The notes beneath the pieces are model-generated. The model ran no database searches. It was not told where the DNA came from and worked only from the letters and a program-made list of their open reading frames with translations. A stretch of DNA of 64,000 nt from Verrucomicrobiia bacterium (lineage in GTDB: Bacteria; Verrucomicrobiota; Verrucomicrobiia; Limisphaerales; UBA11358). The stretch spans positions 1 through 64,000 of the forward strand of contig JARLJW010000014.1 of the NCBI GenBank assembly GCA_031290985.1, read 5' to 3'. Positions within the stretch are counted from its first letter, which is position 1. The number at the start of each line of letters is the position of its first letter. Position numbers and translations under genes: made by a program. This document shows, one piece after another, positions 33,102-41,804 of the stretch.

Positions 33102-33899
33102 TCACTGATTGAATGGGCGAGCGGTTTTTTTCTGGTTCGACTGATCTTGTAAAATTAACTCATTCTGGCTGACCCCGTCCACAATGAAATCCGTGCCGTT
33201 GAATGACACTTTATCCCCTTCGCGACGGTTATGAAAAACCTTCTTCTCCGGGTCATAACGAAAATCAGCGGAGTAGGCGTCCACCCGGTGAAACGGCTTT
33301 TGCTTTGAAATGGTGACCACCTCGCCGGTGTCCACCAGCTTGATCGTCAGTTCATCCGCATCCGGATTATCCGGCGTCGCTTTCACATCCACCAAGGCGA
33401 ACGTCTCATTCGCCTTGTCACCCTTCGAAACAAACCGCGGCACCTTGTGCCGTTGCGAAGCTATTTTTGCCGCCTGCCTTTCCACCCCGACTGCATACCG
33501 CGTCGGGATGTCATTGCCATTGGTCGTCACCGAGTCCAGGGTGATGTTCAGGTACAATGGCGTGGTATTGGTAACCACCACAAGCTGCGGTCCGTTATGA
33601 CCCGCCCGCACCAGGGTTCCATCCTGGTTACGCACCCACTCCATCGGGTTGAATCCGCGGTTCGTGGTCTCCAGATCCAGGGTATAGGTTCCATGCAACC
33701 GGCCCATGACCGCGGTTTCCACCGTCAGGTCCAAGGCCGGCAACTCCGCCGGTGTCCGCTTGATGATGCCGTCGGTCAGCTCCGTCATCGCCGCGTTGTC
33801 CGAGGCGATGTAAAACGGCATGAAGACCAGCGCGCCGATCAGCCCCGCAAGGACCAGGCCCAGCAAAATCTTCTCGTAATGTTTCTTTAAAAAGTCCAT
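33102..33899 (-). CDS. Amuc_1099-like inner-membrane protein of the pilus/secretin locus
   Basis: The 265-aa protein has a short cytoplasmic N-terminus (MDFLKKHYEKIL), one membrane helix (about residues 11-31) and a periplasmic part of mixed beta/alpha composition. By position and layout it corresponds to Amuc_1099, the gene between Amuc_1098 and Amuc_1100 in Akkermansia. I infer that it links the inner-membrane platform to the secretin, similar in role to PilP/GspC-type clamps. No enzymatic motif is visible. Its ATG is 1 bp after the stop of the Amuc_1100-like gene, so translational coupling is likely. The next gene (secretin N-part) follows after 54 bp. Confidence 0.65.
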   Translation of the reverse strand: MDFLKKHYEKILLGLVLAGLIGALVFMPFYIASDNAAMTELTDGIIKRTPAELPALDLTVETAVMGRLHGTYTLDLETTNRGFNPMEWVRNQDGTLVRAGHNGPQLVVVTNTTPLYLNITLDSVTTNGNDIPTRYAVGVERQAAKIASQRHKVPRFVSKGDKANETFALVDVKATPDNPDADELTIKLVDTGEVVTISKQKPFHRVDAYSADFRYDPEKKVFHNRREGDKVSFNGTDFIVDGVSQNELILQDQSNQKKTARPFNQ

Positions 33900-33900
33900 C

Positions 33901-34854
33901 TCAATTCTTCGGCAGCAATTTCACCAGTTCAACCTCCGCCGTCACCCGGAGCAACTGCTCCTTTAAAACCGTCTGCAATGCCCCCTTGCCCGCGGTCGGT
34001 TGTCCCGCCGGCGGCTGCATGGGCGGGGCAAAACCTTCACCCGCGCGGGTCATTGGCATTCCCCCCGGCGGCATTTCCCCCACGTAACCCGGCCCGCCCG
34101 GCATCCCCGCCGCCGCACCCGCCGGCTGCACGCTGATGGTTTTGATGATATAATTGCCGGGAGCCTTGGCCAGACCGCCGACCACCCGGGACAGCTCCGG
34201 AGTGAAACAACGGAACGTGACCACGTAAGGCGTGATGACCGCCAGATCGTTGGTGATCGGCCGCTCTTCAATATAGTCCGATTGCGAGCCGTTCTGATCA
34301 TCATCCGACACGTGCACCCGCTGGATGCCGTCCAAGGCGTTGATGCGCGCCGCAAACAGGATTTCACAAATCGCCTTGACCTCACCCAGTTGCGCCGCCA
34401 GCGGCTCCAGCCCGCCGCCCGAAAATGTCAGTTTGTTTTTTTCGGACGCAAACGAAAAGTCATATTGGGGCGGCAGGCTGACCCCGGCGGCCTCCGCCTC
34501 GATCCGCAGTTGCTTCAACGTGTTTTGCAGCGCACCGGAAAAATTCGCCACGTTCACGGAGCCGGCGGGCGGGATCGAGGGGATTGGCTCAAAGTAGGCC
34601 GCCGCCGAAGCCACCCATTGCTTCACCTGCTTGTCCTGCCCCAGCGCAATTTTGATGTTATCCACCTTGTCATTGCCCGGGGGCGGCTTTTGATCCGCCA
34701 AGGTCTTCAGATTGCCCACCACCTCAACCAGGTCAGCCGATGCCTTCGCATTCTTGCCCCACGCCGTATATATATAGAAGCCGGCCGCGCCCAGCAGCCC
34801 CAGCGCGACAACGCCGCCGATCACAAAAAACAAATTGCGCTTGATCCAGGCCAT
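33901..34854 (-). CDS. Amuc_1100-like PilO-type membrane protein
   Basis: The 317-aa protein has one N-terminal membrane helix (about 8-30), a helical stretch (about 35-110), then a ferredoxin-like alpha/beta domain and a Pro/Gly/Ala-rich linker (about 250-290) before a last beta strand. This is the layout of Amuc_1100, the PilO-like protein of Akkermansia known for its effects on host receptors. The similarity is by architecture and gene order, and primary sequence is diverged. I infer that it pairs with the PilM-PilN fusion in the inner-membrane platform. Its ATG follows the PilM stop after 1 bp (TAA-T-ATG) and its stop precedes the next ATG by 1 bp, so these three genes form a tightly coupled unit. 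Confidence 0.65.
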   Translation of the reverse strand: MAWIKRNLFFVIGGVVALGLLGAAGFYIYTAWGKNAKASADLVEVVGNLKTLADQKPPPGNDKVDNIKIALGQDKQVKQWVASAAAYFEPIPSIPPAGSVNVANFSGALQNTLKQLRIEAEAAGVSLPPQYDFSFASEKNKLTFSGGGLEPLAAQLGEVKAICEILFAARINALDGIQRVHVSDDDQNGSQSDYIEERPITNDLAVITPYVVTFRCFTPELSRVVGGLAKAPGNYIIKTISVQPAGAAAGMPGGPGYVGEMPPGGMPMTRAGEGFAPPMQPPAGQPTAGKGALQTVLKEQLLRVTAEVELVKLLPKN

Positions 34855-34855
34855 A

Positions 34856-36742
34856 TTAATTGGGCGAATTCCCCGGGGTAAAAGTTGGCGCGTTGGTCGG
34901 CGCGACGTTCACGGTGAAAGTCACCGTGCCGTTCGATTCATCCGAGACAATGTTGCCGATCAGCGAGGTGGACGCACCCACCACCATCGGGCAATTTTTA
35001 ATTTCCGATTCCACCACATGGGCCATGTCAATGTTCGCCGAAGCATCGCCCCCGTTTTTCGTCAGGTCCACCGCCCGGCAGACCAGCATGACCATGTTGG
35101 TGGCGATCGGCTGCCCGTTGGCATCCACGGCCGGCGCTTGCGGCGCCGGCTGGCCTTCGCCCCCCGGCATGCCGCGACCGGTCTGTTCGGGTGGCATTCC
35201 GGGCGACGCCATGCCGCCGGCCATGCCGCCCGCCAGGTTGCCGGCCGAAATCATCTGCTCGATCCAGATGCCCGCTTCGATGCCCGGTTTCTGCTTTGCC
35301 AGATTTTTCTTCACACCCTCTTCGGAACGGATCAGGGCCGTGCGCATTTCGCCCATGAAATCCCCCCAGTAAAACCGTTGCTGCATCCAGTTTGAAATCT
35401 GCCCCGCCTGCGCCCGCGATTTTGTCAGGCTGCCGTAGGCCTTCTTGAATTTTTCCGACTTGATGGTGAGCTTGTCCACCTCCGGCGACAGCTTCTCCTT
35501 TTCCGCCTCCTTGTTTTTCGCCAGCTGCTCGAACAGATACCCGATCGCAAACAAAACCAGCACCAGGCTGAACACCGTCGCCACCAGATAAGGTTTCTTC
35601 TGGTTGAGAGCCTGCCAGCGCAGCGTGCTCTCGGGCATCAGATTCATTTCCACCGGGCAGTTCGCCAGGTTGCGCAGCCCCAGCCCCACCACCTCGCCCA
35701 GACCGTGGGCCACCCGGGAAAGCTCCTCCAGGTTCACCGACTGGTCGATCTGCACGTTGCGGAACGGATTGAAATATTCGACCGGGATGTTCAGCTTCTC
35801 CGCAAAGAACTGCGCCGTGTACGGCATGATGCTCGCGCCGCCGGAGAGGAACAACCGCTGCGGTGCCGTGCCCCCCTGCTGGCCCCGGTAAAATTGCAGC
35901 GTCTGGTTGACCTGGATGTGCAGCTTGGTCATGAACTGCCGCGCGATCTTGGAGATCGCCGCCTGGTGCGGATTGTCCGGCTCCTCATACGCGCCGCCGA
36001 GGCTGACAAAGCCTTCCGCAATTTTTATCTTCTCCGCGTCCTCAAACTTCAGCTTCGCCTCGTTCGCAAAATCCTGCGTGATGGCGTTCGCCCCCAAATT
36101 GATGCTCCGCGAAAAAACCTTCCCCTTCTCGAAGAACAGCAGGTTGCTCGTCTTCGCCCCGATGTCGAGCAGCATCGTGCAATCTTCCAGCTCGCCATAA
36201 TTAAAACGAAACGCATTGCAGAGCGCCGCCGGTGAGGCGTCGCACAACTGCAGCTTCAGCTTGGCCTGCGCCGCCACCCGGAAAAGACCCTCGACGATTT
36301 CCGACTTGATCGCCACCAGCAGCACTTCCAGTTCACCGCCCGGGGCCGAGCCGAGGATCTGGTAATCCCACACAACTTCCGAAAGCGGGAACGGCACGTT
36401 CTGCTGCGCCTCGTACTGGATGATCTGCCCGACCTTGCTGGCATCCACCGGCGGCAGCTTCACAAACTTGGAAAACACATGGAAGCCCGGCGCGCAGACG
36501 TTGACGTGCTTGGATTTGAAACCCTTCTCCGCGATGGCCTCCTGCAGCGCCGACAAAATGATTTTTTCCCGCGTCGCCTCCTGCGAGCCTTCCGGTCCCA
36601 GCGGCTTGATTACAAAATTGGTGAGACGCAGACCTCCCGCTTCATTGATCTCGAACTCCGCGAGCTTGAGGCTCCCCGCTCCGAAATCAACGGTCAAAAA
36701 TGACTTGGTGTTAAGCATGCTGATGTGCGTCGAAGCCATCAT
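34856..36742 (-). CDS. pilM: PilM-like actin-fold protein fused to PilN-like membrane region (Amuc_1101-like)
   Basis: Residues about 10-370 are a PilM/FtsA-type actin-fold domain: TVDFGAGSLKLAEF, FVKLPPVDASKVGQII, LLDIGAKTSNLLFF and LFLSGGASIMPY. A membrane helix lies at about 384-403 (VATVFSLVLVLFAIGYL). After it come a coiled region (about 405-470) and a periplasmic part with a Gly/Pro/Met-rich linker and a ferredoxin-like tail, the layout of PilN. The 628-aa protein therefore joins cytoplasmic ATP-binding and inner-membrane functions that are separate in Pseudomonas-type systems. It should organise the platform below the secretin. It is the first gene of the minus-strand block. Start ATG 36742; a second ATG at 36718 directly precedes the conserved domain and could be the real start. 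Confidence 0.8.
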   Translation of the reverse strand: MMASTHISMLNTKSFLTVDFGAGSLKLAEFEINEAGGLRLTNFVIKPLGPEGSQEATREKIILSALQEAIAEKGFKSKHVNVCAPGFHVFSKFVKLPPVDASKVGQIIQYEAQQNVPFPLSEVVWDYQILGSAPGGELEVLLVAIKSEIVEGLFRVAAQAKLKLQLCDASPAALCNAFRFNYGELEDCTMLLDIGAKTSNLLFFEKGKVFSRSINLGANAITQDFANEAKLKFEDAEKIKIAEGFVSLGGAYEEPDNPHQAAISKIARQFMTKLHIQVNQTLQFYRGQQGGTAPQRLFLSGGASIMPYTAQFFAEKLNIPVEYFNPFRNVQIDQSVNLEELSRVAHGLGEVVGLGLRNLANCPVEMNLMPESTLRWQALNQKKPYLVATVFSLVLVLFAIGYLFEQLAKNKEAEKEKLSPEVDKLTIKSEKFKKAYGSLTKSRAQAGQISNWMQQRFYWGDFMGEMRTALIRSEEGVKKNLAKQKPGIEAGIWIEQMISAGNLAGGMAGGMASPGMPPEQTGRGMPGGEGQPAPQAPAVDANGQPIATNMVMLVCRAVDLTKNGGDASANIDMAHVVESEIKNCPMVVGASTSLIGNIVSDESNGTVTFTVNVAPTNAPTFTPGNSPN

Positions 36743-36783
36743 GAGAACGGGTTGTCAATTCGCATGATGGCTGCGCGGATTGA

Positions 36784-36810
36784 TTTATGGCAAATCATCG
36801 CACGGGTCAA
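36784..36810 (-). promoter_or_regulatory. Candidate promoter of the pilM-secretin operon
   Basis: On the minus strand TTGACC (36805-36810) is followed after 15 bp by CATAAA (36784-36789). It lies 42 bp upstream of the pilM ATG in the divergent gap shared with acylphosphatase. Spacing is shorter than ideal, so this is a weak call. Confidence 0.3.
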
Positions 36811-36946
36811 ACATAAAGCAAAAAATTTTTGTCCGGGATTATTAAGATTGGATTAAGACTTTTTTAAAAAAACATTTGCGCCGCTCCCGTTCCTTTGGCT
36901 TTATTCGTCCGTGTCATATGCACCCAGTCATTTCTTGCGCACCCGG

Positions 36947-37210
36947 ATGACAATTTTTTATGCCGGCCGCGTGCAGGGCGTCGGCTTCCGCTACACCGCC
37001 AAGACCGTCGCCACCGGCTTTGAAATCACCGGCACCGTCCGCAATCTCCCCGACGGACGCGTGGAACTCACCGCCGAAGGCCTGCGTGATGAACTTGACG
37101 CTTTCCGCTCCGCCCTCCATGATGCAGGTCTCGCTGGATTTATCCGCGACGAACAGGTAAGTTGGGCCGAACCAGAAAATAAATTTCGGGGTTTTGAAAT
37201 TGTCCGCTAG
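36947..37210 (+). CDS. acyP: Acylphosphatase
   Basis: The 87-aa protein carries the acylphosphatase signature GRVQGVGFRYTA (catalytic Arg in GVGFR) and the second motif GTVRNLPDGRVELTAEG, with the substrate-orienting Asn. It hydrolyses acyl phosphates in the cytoplasm. ATG 36947 gives the usual family length. A GTG at 36911 would add 12 residues and no ribosome site favours it. The next gene starts 3 bp after the stop, so the two are probably co-transcribed. It is divergent from pilM across a gap of about 200 bp. Confidence 0.9.
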   Translation: MTIFYAGRVQGVGFRYTAKTVATGFEITGTVRNLPDGRVELTAEGLRDELDAFRSALHDAGLAGFIRDEQVSWAEPENKFRGFEIVR

Positions 37211-37213
37211 TCA

Positions 37214-37936
37214 ATGAAATACGCCATCATCGCCGACATCCACGGGAATTTGGAAGCTTTCCAAGTCGTTCTGGACGACATCCGCGCCCAGAACGCCACT
37301 CACATCGTCTGCCTTGGCGACGTTGTCGGCTACAACGCCAACCCCAAGGAGTGCCTCCAGATCGTCCGGGATATGAACATCCCCGTCGTCAAGGGCAACC
37401 ACGATGAATATTGCTCCTCCAACGAACACCTCGAAGGCTTCAATCCCCATGCCGCCGATGCCGTCCACTGGACGCGCAATCAATTGACCGACGACGACAA
37501 GAAGTGGCTGCGCGATCTGAAATACTCCCGCATGGCCGCCAACTTCACCATGGTCCACGCCACGCTCGATGCGCCGGACCGCTGGGGTTATGTCTTTGAC
37601 AAGCTCGCCGCCGCCGCCAGCTTCCCCTACCAGACCACGCAGATGTGCTTCTTCGGCCACACCCACGTCCCCGTCGCCTTCATGCGCGACAACGTGGTGC
37701 GGGGCGGCACCTACTCCAAGTTCAAGGTCGATCCGTCCAAAAAATATTTCATCAACGTCGGCGCCGTCGGCCAGCCCCGCGACAATAATCCCAAGTGCGC
37801 CTACGTCCTCTACGACATGGACGCGCAGACCATCGAACTCCGCCGCCTCGAATACGACATCGCCGCCGCGCAGGCCAAGATCCTCGCCGCCGGCCTGCCC
37901 GAGCGCCTCGCCGAGCGCCTCGCTTACGGCCGATGA
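37214..37936 (+). CDS. Calcineurin-like metallophosphoesterase
   Basis: The 240-aa protein has the full set of metal-binding motifs of the YfcE/MPP family: D8 and H10 in ADIHG, GDVVGY (D36), GNHDEY (N62, H63), VHA (H115) and GHTHV (H149, H151). There is no signal peptide, so it acts in the cytoplasm on an unknown phosphodiester or phosphomonoester. The stop of acylphosphatase is 3 bp before its ATG. The glycosyltransferase gene follows after 91 bp in the same direction. The substrate cannot be told from sequence. Confidence 0.9.
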   Translation: MKYAIIADIHGNLEAFQVVLDDIRAQNATHIVCLGDVVGYNANPKECLQIVRDMNIPVVKGNHDEYCSSNEHLEGFNPHAADAVHWTRNQLTDDDKKWLRDLKYSRMAANFTMVHATLDAPDRWGYVFDKLAAAASFPYQTTQMCFFGHTHVPVAFMRDNVVRGGTYSKFKVDPSKKYFINVGAVGQPRDNNPKCAYVLYDMDAQTIELRRLEYDIAAAQAKILAAGLPERLAERLAYGR

Positions 37937-38027
37937 GCGCCGCCCGCGGGCCATGGTCCACCCGGATTCATTTTGCATCCGCCCCGCGTCCGGTCTTTCA
38001 TCTGCATCCGCCGGCGGTTGAAACAGC

Positions 38028-39041
38028 TTGAAAATTTTAATCCTCAAGCCCAGTTCCCTCGGCGATGTCATCCACGCCCTGCCCGTCCTGCGCTTGCTCA
38101 AGCAGCACTTCCGCGACGCGGAAATTTTCTGGTGGATCGATTCCGCCCTGGCCCCGCTCATCGCCGGCGACCCCGATCTTGCCGGCCTCGTCCTCTTTGA
38201 ACGCCAACGCTGGGGCCGGCCCCGGCACTGGCCGGAAATGCTCCGCAGCATCCGCTGGCTGCGCGCCCAAAATTTCGACCTCGTCATCGACCTGCAATGC
38301 CTCGCGCGCAGCGCCATCTTTGCCTGGCTCACGCGCGGCCGGCTCCTCGTCGGGCTCGATGAAGTCCGCGAGGGCGCGCGCGCCTTCTACGACGTCGCCG
38401 TGCCGCGCAAAACTTTCCACACCCACGCCGTCGACTGGTACCTGTCCGTGCTGCCGGCGCTCGGCGTGCCCGTCCACAAAAATTTCGAATGGCTGCCGCC
38501 CCGCCCGGAAATTGCCGCCGCCGTAAAATCCCGGTGGCAAACGGACGGCGCAAAATGGATCGCGCTCCAGCCCGGCGCCCGCTGGGACAACAAGCGCTGG
38601 CCCGTGGAACATTTTTCCGGGCTGGTGCGGCTGCTGGCGAAAAAATTCCCCGCGGTCCGGTTTGCCGTCCTCGGCGGCCAGGCCGACCAGCCGCTCGGTG
38701 AAAAAATTTCCGCGGCCGCACCGGATCGGGTTTTGAACCTGTGCGGTGCCACCTCGCTGCCGGAGATGATCGAGTGGTTGCGGCTCTGCGACCTGCTCAT
38801 CACCAATGACACCGGCCCCATGCACGTTGCCGCCGCCCTCGGCCGGCCGCTCATCGCCCTGTTCGGCCCGACCGCGCCGGAGCGCACCGGCCCCTATGGC
38901 CGGCTGGACGATGTCTTGCGGATCAACCTCACCTGCGCCCCGTGCCTGAAGTCCAAATGTCACTTTGACCAGCCCCTGGAATGCCTCCGCGCCCTGCCCC
39001 CGGAACTCGTCGCCCAACGCGCCTCGGCAATTCTTTCCTAA
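38028..39041 (+). CDS. Glycosyltransferase family 9 (heptosyltransferase-like)
   Basis: The 337-aa protein starts MKILILKPSSLGDVIHALPV, the classical N-terminus of LPS heptosyltransferases such as WaaC/WaaF, with the conserved D in the first loop. The nucleotide-sugar half has LQPGARWDNKRWP, VLGGQAD, and ITNDTGPMHVAAALGRP followed by LFGPTAPERTGPYG, all typical of GT9. It should transfer a heptose or related sugar onto lipid A core on the inner face of the inner membrane. The start is a TTG at 38028, because the conserved domain begins right there and no ATG is available. A cysteine pair near the end (CAPCLKSKC) is common in the family. Confidence 0.9.
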   Translation: MKILILKPSSLGDVIHALPVLRLLKQHFRDAEIFWWIDSALAPLIAGDPDLAGLVLFERQRWGRPRHWPEMLRSIRWLRAQNFDLVIDLQCLARSAIFAWLTRGRLLVGLDEVREGARAFYDVAVPRKTFHTHAVDWYLSVLPALGVPVHKNFEWLPPRPEIAAAVKSRWQTDGAKWIALQPGARWDNKRWPVEHFSGLVRLLAKKFPAVRFAVLGGQADQPLGEKISAAAPDRVLNLCGATSLPEMIEWLRLCDLLITNDTGPMHVAAALGRPLIALFGPTAPERTGPYGRLDDVLRINLTCAPCLKSKCHFDQPLECLRALPPELVAQRASAILS

Positions 39042-39075
39042 AGGTTTGGCGATAACTGCCGACAGGTAGGTAGAA

Positions 39076-40389
39076 ATGTCATCGAGCGCGGCAGATTATT
39101 GTTGCAACCACCGGCCAGTTGGCGCGGACGGGTTCCTCCCCGGCCGGGCCCCGGTCGGCGCCCCCACGAACCTTGATTCCGTACCCGGTAAACCTCCCGC
39201 CCGGACACGGATCCTGTTTGTGGATGATGAACCCGCGATGATCCGGGTGCTGAAGATGGGGATGCGCACCATGGCCGGTGAATGGGACATGCAATTTGCC
39301 GAAGGCGGTGAAGCCGGGCTCGAACTGGTCAAAAAGGAAAAGTTTGACGTGGTCATCACCGACATGCGCATGGCCGGCGTCAACGGGGCTCAACTCCTGA
39401 ACCACGTCCTCCGTCACGACCCGCAAACCGTCCGCATCATCCTTTCCGGCTATGCCGACTTGAGCGAGGTGGTCAATTGCGTCGGCCTGACCCATCAATA
39501 TCTCACCAAGCCCTGCGGCCTGGAAGACTTGAAGTCCTGCCTGCGCAAGGTCACCGGCATCAAGCAAAAACTCGGCCACGAAAAGTTGCGCGCGCTGACC
39601 GGCGGCCTCGCCAGCCTCCCGGGCATCCCTGAGCTTTACCTGGAGATCGCGGAGGCGTTGCAATCACCGTCAACGTCGGCCGACCGCATCGCCGAGATCG
39701 CTTCCAAGGACCCGGCGCTTTCCGCCAAGCTCCTGCAGATTTCCAACTCCGCCTTCTTCGGCTTCAGCCGCAAGGTTTATTCCGTGCATGAAGCCGTGCA
39801 GATGCTCGGCGTGAGCGTCATCCATTCGCTCGCGATGGCCGTGCCCTTGTTCACCGCCTTCGACCGCGCAAAATGTCCCGGCTTCCACATCGACCAGGTC
39901 TGGGAGCATTCCGCCGAGGTCGCCGTCATCGCCCGGCGCATCTATAACGAACACCTCGACGATTCCCATCGCGCCGAACAGTCCTTCGCCGCCGGCGTCA
40001 TGCACGACATCGGCAAGCTCATCCTGGCGGATAAGCTGCCCGGGCAATACGACGCCATCATCGCCGAATCCAAGGCCACGCGCACCGAGCTTTACAAGGT
40101 CGAGCGGAAACATCTTAACGTCACCCATGCGGATGTTGGCGCCTATCTCCTGGCCCTGTGGGGGCTGCCCGTGCCGCTCATCGAGGCCCTCGCCTGCCAT
40201 CATGCGCCGCGCCGCTGCTGCTCCAACACCTTGTGCCTCGCCGGCGTCATCCACATCGCGGATGCGCTGCAACATTCCCAGGGCCTGCACCCCGACCTCG
40301 TCCCCAACCCCGTCGATACGGAATATCTCAAGCAAACCGGCCTGGATGCCCACTACGAAAGCTGGCGCGGCGACCTGAACAAACGTTAG
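39076..40389 (+). CDS. Response regulator receiver (REC) - HDOD domain protein
   Basis: The 437-aa protein has a variable, probably disordered start (1-42). A receiver domain (about 44-165) has acidic pocket D50/D51, phospho-acceptor D96 in VVITDMRMAG and the KP pair in YLTKPCG. An HDOD domain (about 180-380) has LPGIPELYLEIAEAL, ASKDPALSAKLLQISNSAFFG and VMHDIGKLILAD. REC-HDOD proteins act in two-component signalling, often with cyclic-di-GMP or stress control. HDOD is a signalling relative of HD hydrolases and is usually not catalytic, although here an HDIGK-like motif is retained. An AGG-rich site precedes ATG 39076. It lies 35 bp after the GT9 gene. No cognate kinase is adjacent. Confidence 0.9.
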   Translation: MSSSAADYCCNHRPVGADGFLPGRAPVGAPTNLDSVPGKPPARTRILFVDDEPAMIRVLKMGMRTMAGEWDMQFAEGGEAGLELVKKEKFDVVITDMRMAGVNGAQLLNHVLRHDPQTVRIILSGYADLSEVVNCVGLTHQYLTKPCGLEDLKSCLRKVTGIKQKLGHEKLRALTGGLASLPGIPELYLEIAEALQSPSTSADRIAEIASKDPALSAKLLQISNSAFFGFSRKVYSVHEAVQMLGVSVIHSLAMAVPLFTAFDRAKCPGFHIDQVWEHSAEVAVIARRIYNEHLDDSHRAEQSFAAGVMHDIGKLILADKLPGQYDAIIAESKATRTELYKVERKHLNVTHADVGAYLLALWGLPVPLIEALACHHAPRRCCSNTLCLAGVIHIADALQHSQGLHPDLVPNPVDTEYLKQTGLDAHYESWRGDLNKR

Positions 40390-40436
40390 GGCAAAACGAT
40401 TTGACCGGCCGGCCCCGCGCCAACAATTTCGTGGCC

Positions 40437-41090
40437 ATGAAAATCATCGCCACCACCCTGCTCTGCCTCGCACCATTTTTGGTCCAGGCCCAGGAGGCCG
40501 TCACGCCCGCCAGCCACGTTGAACTGTTCAACGGCCGGGACTTCTCCGGCCTCACCTTTTACCTGCGCTCCAATGCCGCACCGGAAAAAACCTGGAGCAT
40601 TTCCAACGGCGTCATCATTTGCACCGGCAAACCCACCGGCTACCTGCGCACGGAGAAATCCTACCGCGATTTCTCCGCCACCGTCGAATGGCGTTTCACC
40701 AAACCCGGCAATACCGGCGTGTGTGTCTTCATGCAGGATCGCGCCACCAACGCCAGCCCGCGCCAGGTCTGGCCGCACTGCGTCGAATGCCAGGGGATGC
40801 ACGACCACATGGGCGATTTCTGGCTGCAAGGCGGCGCCACCTGCCACGAGCCCGTCAACCTGGGCAAAAATGGCATCAAGATGCTCCAGCCTTCCGCCGA
40901 AAGCGCCGTGGGTGAATGGACCACCTTTCAAACCGTCTGCCGGAGCAACACCGTGGAGATCATCGTCAACGGCAAAAGCATGAACAAGATCACCGGCGTG
41001 GACGTCTCCGCCGGCTACCTCGGCCTGCAAAGCGAGGGGGCGGAAATGGAAGTGCGAAAATTCTTTCTTGAGCCCCTGCCCAACCCGTAA
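40437..41090 (+). CDS. Secreted DUF1080 (3-keto-glycoside hydrolase-like) protein, paralogue A
   Basis: The 217-aa protein has a short signal peptide ending LVQAQ. One DUF1080 jelly-roll domain covers the rest: VELFNGRDFSGLTFYL, TWSISNGVIICTGKPTGYLRT, ATVEWRF, GVCVFMQD and GYLGLQSEGAEMEVRKFFLEPL. The family is abundant in Verrucomicrobia and Planctomycetes. Members act on 3-keto-disaccharides or bind glycans. ATG 40437 starts the signal peptide. The longer frame from 40158 lies inside the HDOD gene and is rejected. A close paralogue follows 12 bp downstream. Two isolated Cys (VECQGMHDH, ATCHEP) may form a disulfide. Confidence 0.85.
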   Translation: MKIIATTLLCLAPFLVQAQEAVTPASHVELFNGRDFSGLTFYLRSNAAPEKTWSISNGVIICTGKPTGYLRTEKSYRDFSATVEWRFTKPGNTGVCVFMQDRATNASPRQVWPHCVECQGMHDHMGDFWLQGGATCHEPVNLGKNGIKMLQPSAESAVGEWTTFQTVCRSNTVEIIVNGKSMNKITGVDVSAGYLGLQSEGAEMEVRKFFLEPLPNP

Positions 41091-41102
41091 TCTCATGCCC
41101 GC

Positions 41103-41804
41103 ATGAAGCTCTGGAACTATTTTTCCGCCGCTGCGGCCCTCCCCTTTTTACTCGTCGCGCCGATCACCTGCCCCGCACAGGACGCCGCTGCCGGCTACCC
41201 GCCGCCGAGCAATCGCGAGAATTCCGTGACGCTGTTCAACGGCAAGGACTTTTCCGGGTTTGCCTTCTGCATGAAGGACAACGCCGACCCCCTCCAAACC
41301 TGGAGCGTCACCAACGGCGTCATTCATTGCACCGGCAAACCCATCGGGTATGTCCGCACCACGCAGGTCTACAGCAATTATTTTCTCACCGTCGAATGGC
41401 GCTTCGTCAAGGTCGCGCCCAAGGCGGACAACACCGGCATCCTCGTCCACATCCAGCCGCCGGACAAGGTCTGGCCGATGTGCATCCAGGTGCAGGGCAA
41501 GCACACGCGGCAGGGCGACTTGTTTGTGATGGCCGGCGCGGAATGCAAGGAGCACAAGGGCCAGGATGCCAACACGCCCGTCCCCTACCGCAAAGAATTC
41601 ATCGATCAACCCGCCGAGCTGCCGGTCGGCGAATGGAACCGCAGCGAAACCATCTGCCTCCACGGCAAAGTCTCAACCTTCCTCAACGGCAAGTTCGTGA
41701 ATGAAATTACGGAGTGCACCATTGATTCCGGCTACATCGGCATCCAAAGCGAAGGCGGGGACATCGAAATCCGCTCCCTGGTTTTCGCGCCGCTCAAATT
41801 CTGA
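41103..41804 (+). CDS. Secreted DUF1080 protein, paralogue B
   Basis: The 233-aa protein has a signal peptide ending CPAQ and one DUF1080 domain: VTLFNGKDFSGFAFCM, TWSVTNGVIHCTGKPIGYVRT, VEWRFVKV, NTGILVHIQPPDKVWPMCIQVQ and GYIGIQSEGGDIEIRSLVF. It shares layout and many positions with the gene 12 bp upstream, so the pair arose by tandem duplication. The loop with GAECKEHKGQ and PYRKEFID is longer than in the paralogue and might change substrate. I infer a periplasmic or secreted role in oligosaccharide breakdown, together with the GH76 and GH5 genes downstream. Confidence 0.85.
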   Translation: MKLWNYFSAAAALPFLLVAPITCPAQDAAAGYPPPSNRENSVTLFNGKDFSGFAFCMKDNADPLQTWSVTNGVIHCTGKPIGYVRTTQVYSNYFLTVEWRFVKVAPKADNTGILVHIQPPDKVWPMCIQVQGKHTRQGDLFVMAGAECKEHKGQDANTPVPYRKEFIDQPAELPVGEWNRSETICLHGKVSTFLNGKFVNEITECTIDSGYIGIQSEGGDIEIRSLVFAPLKF

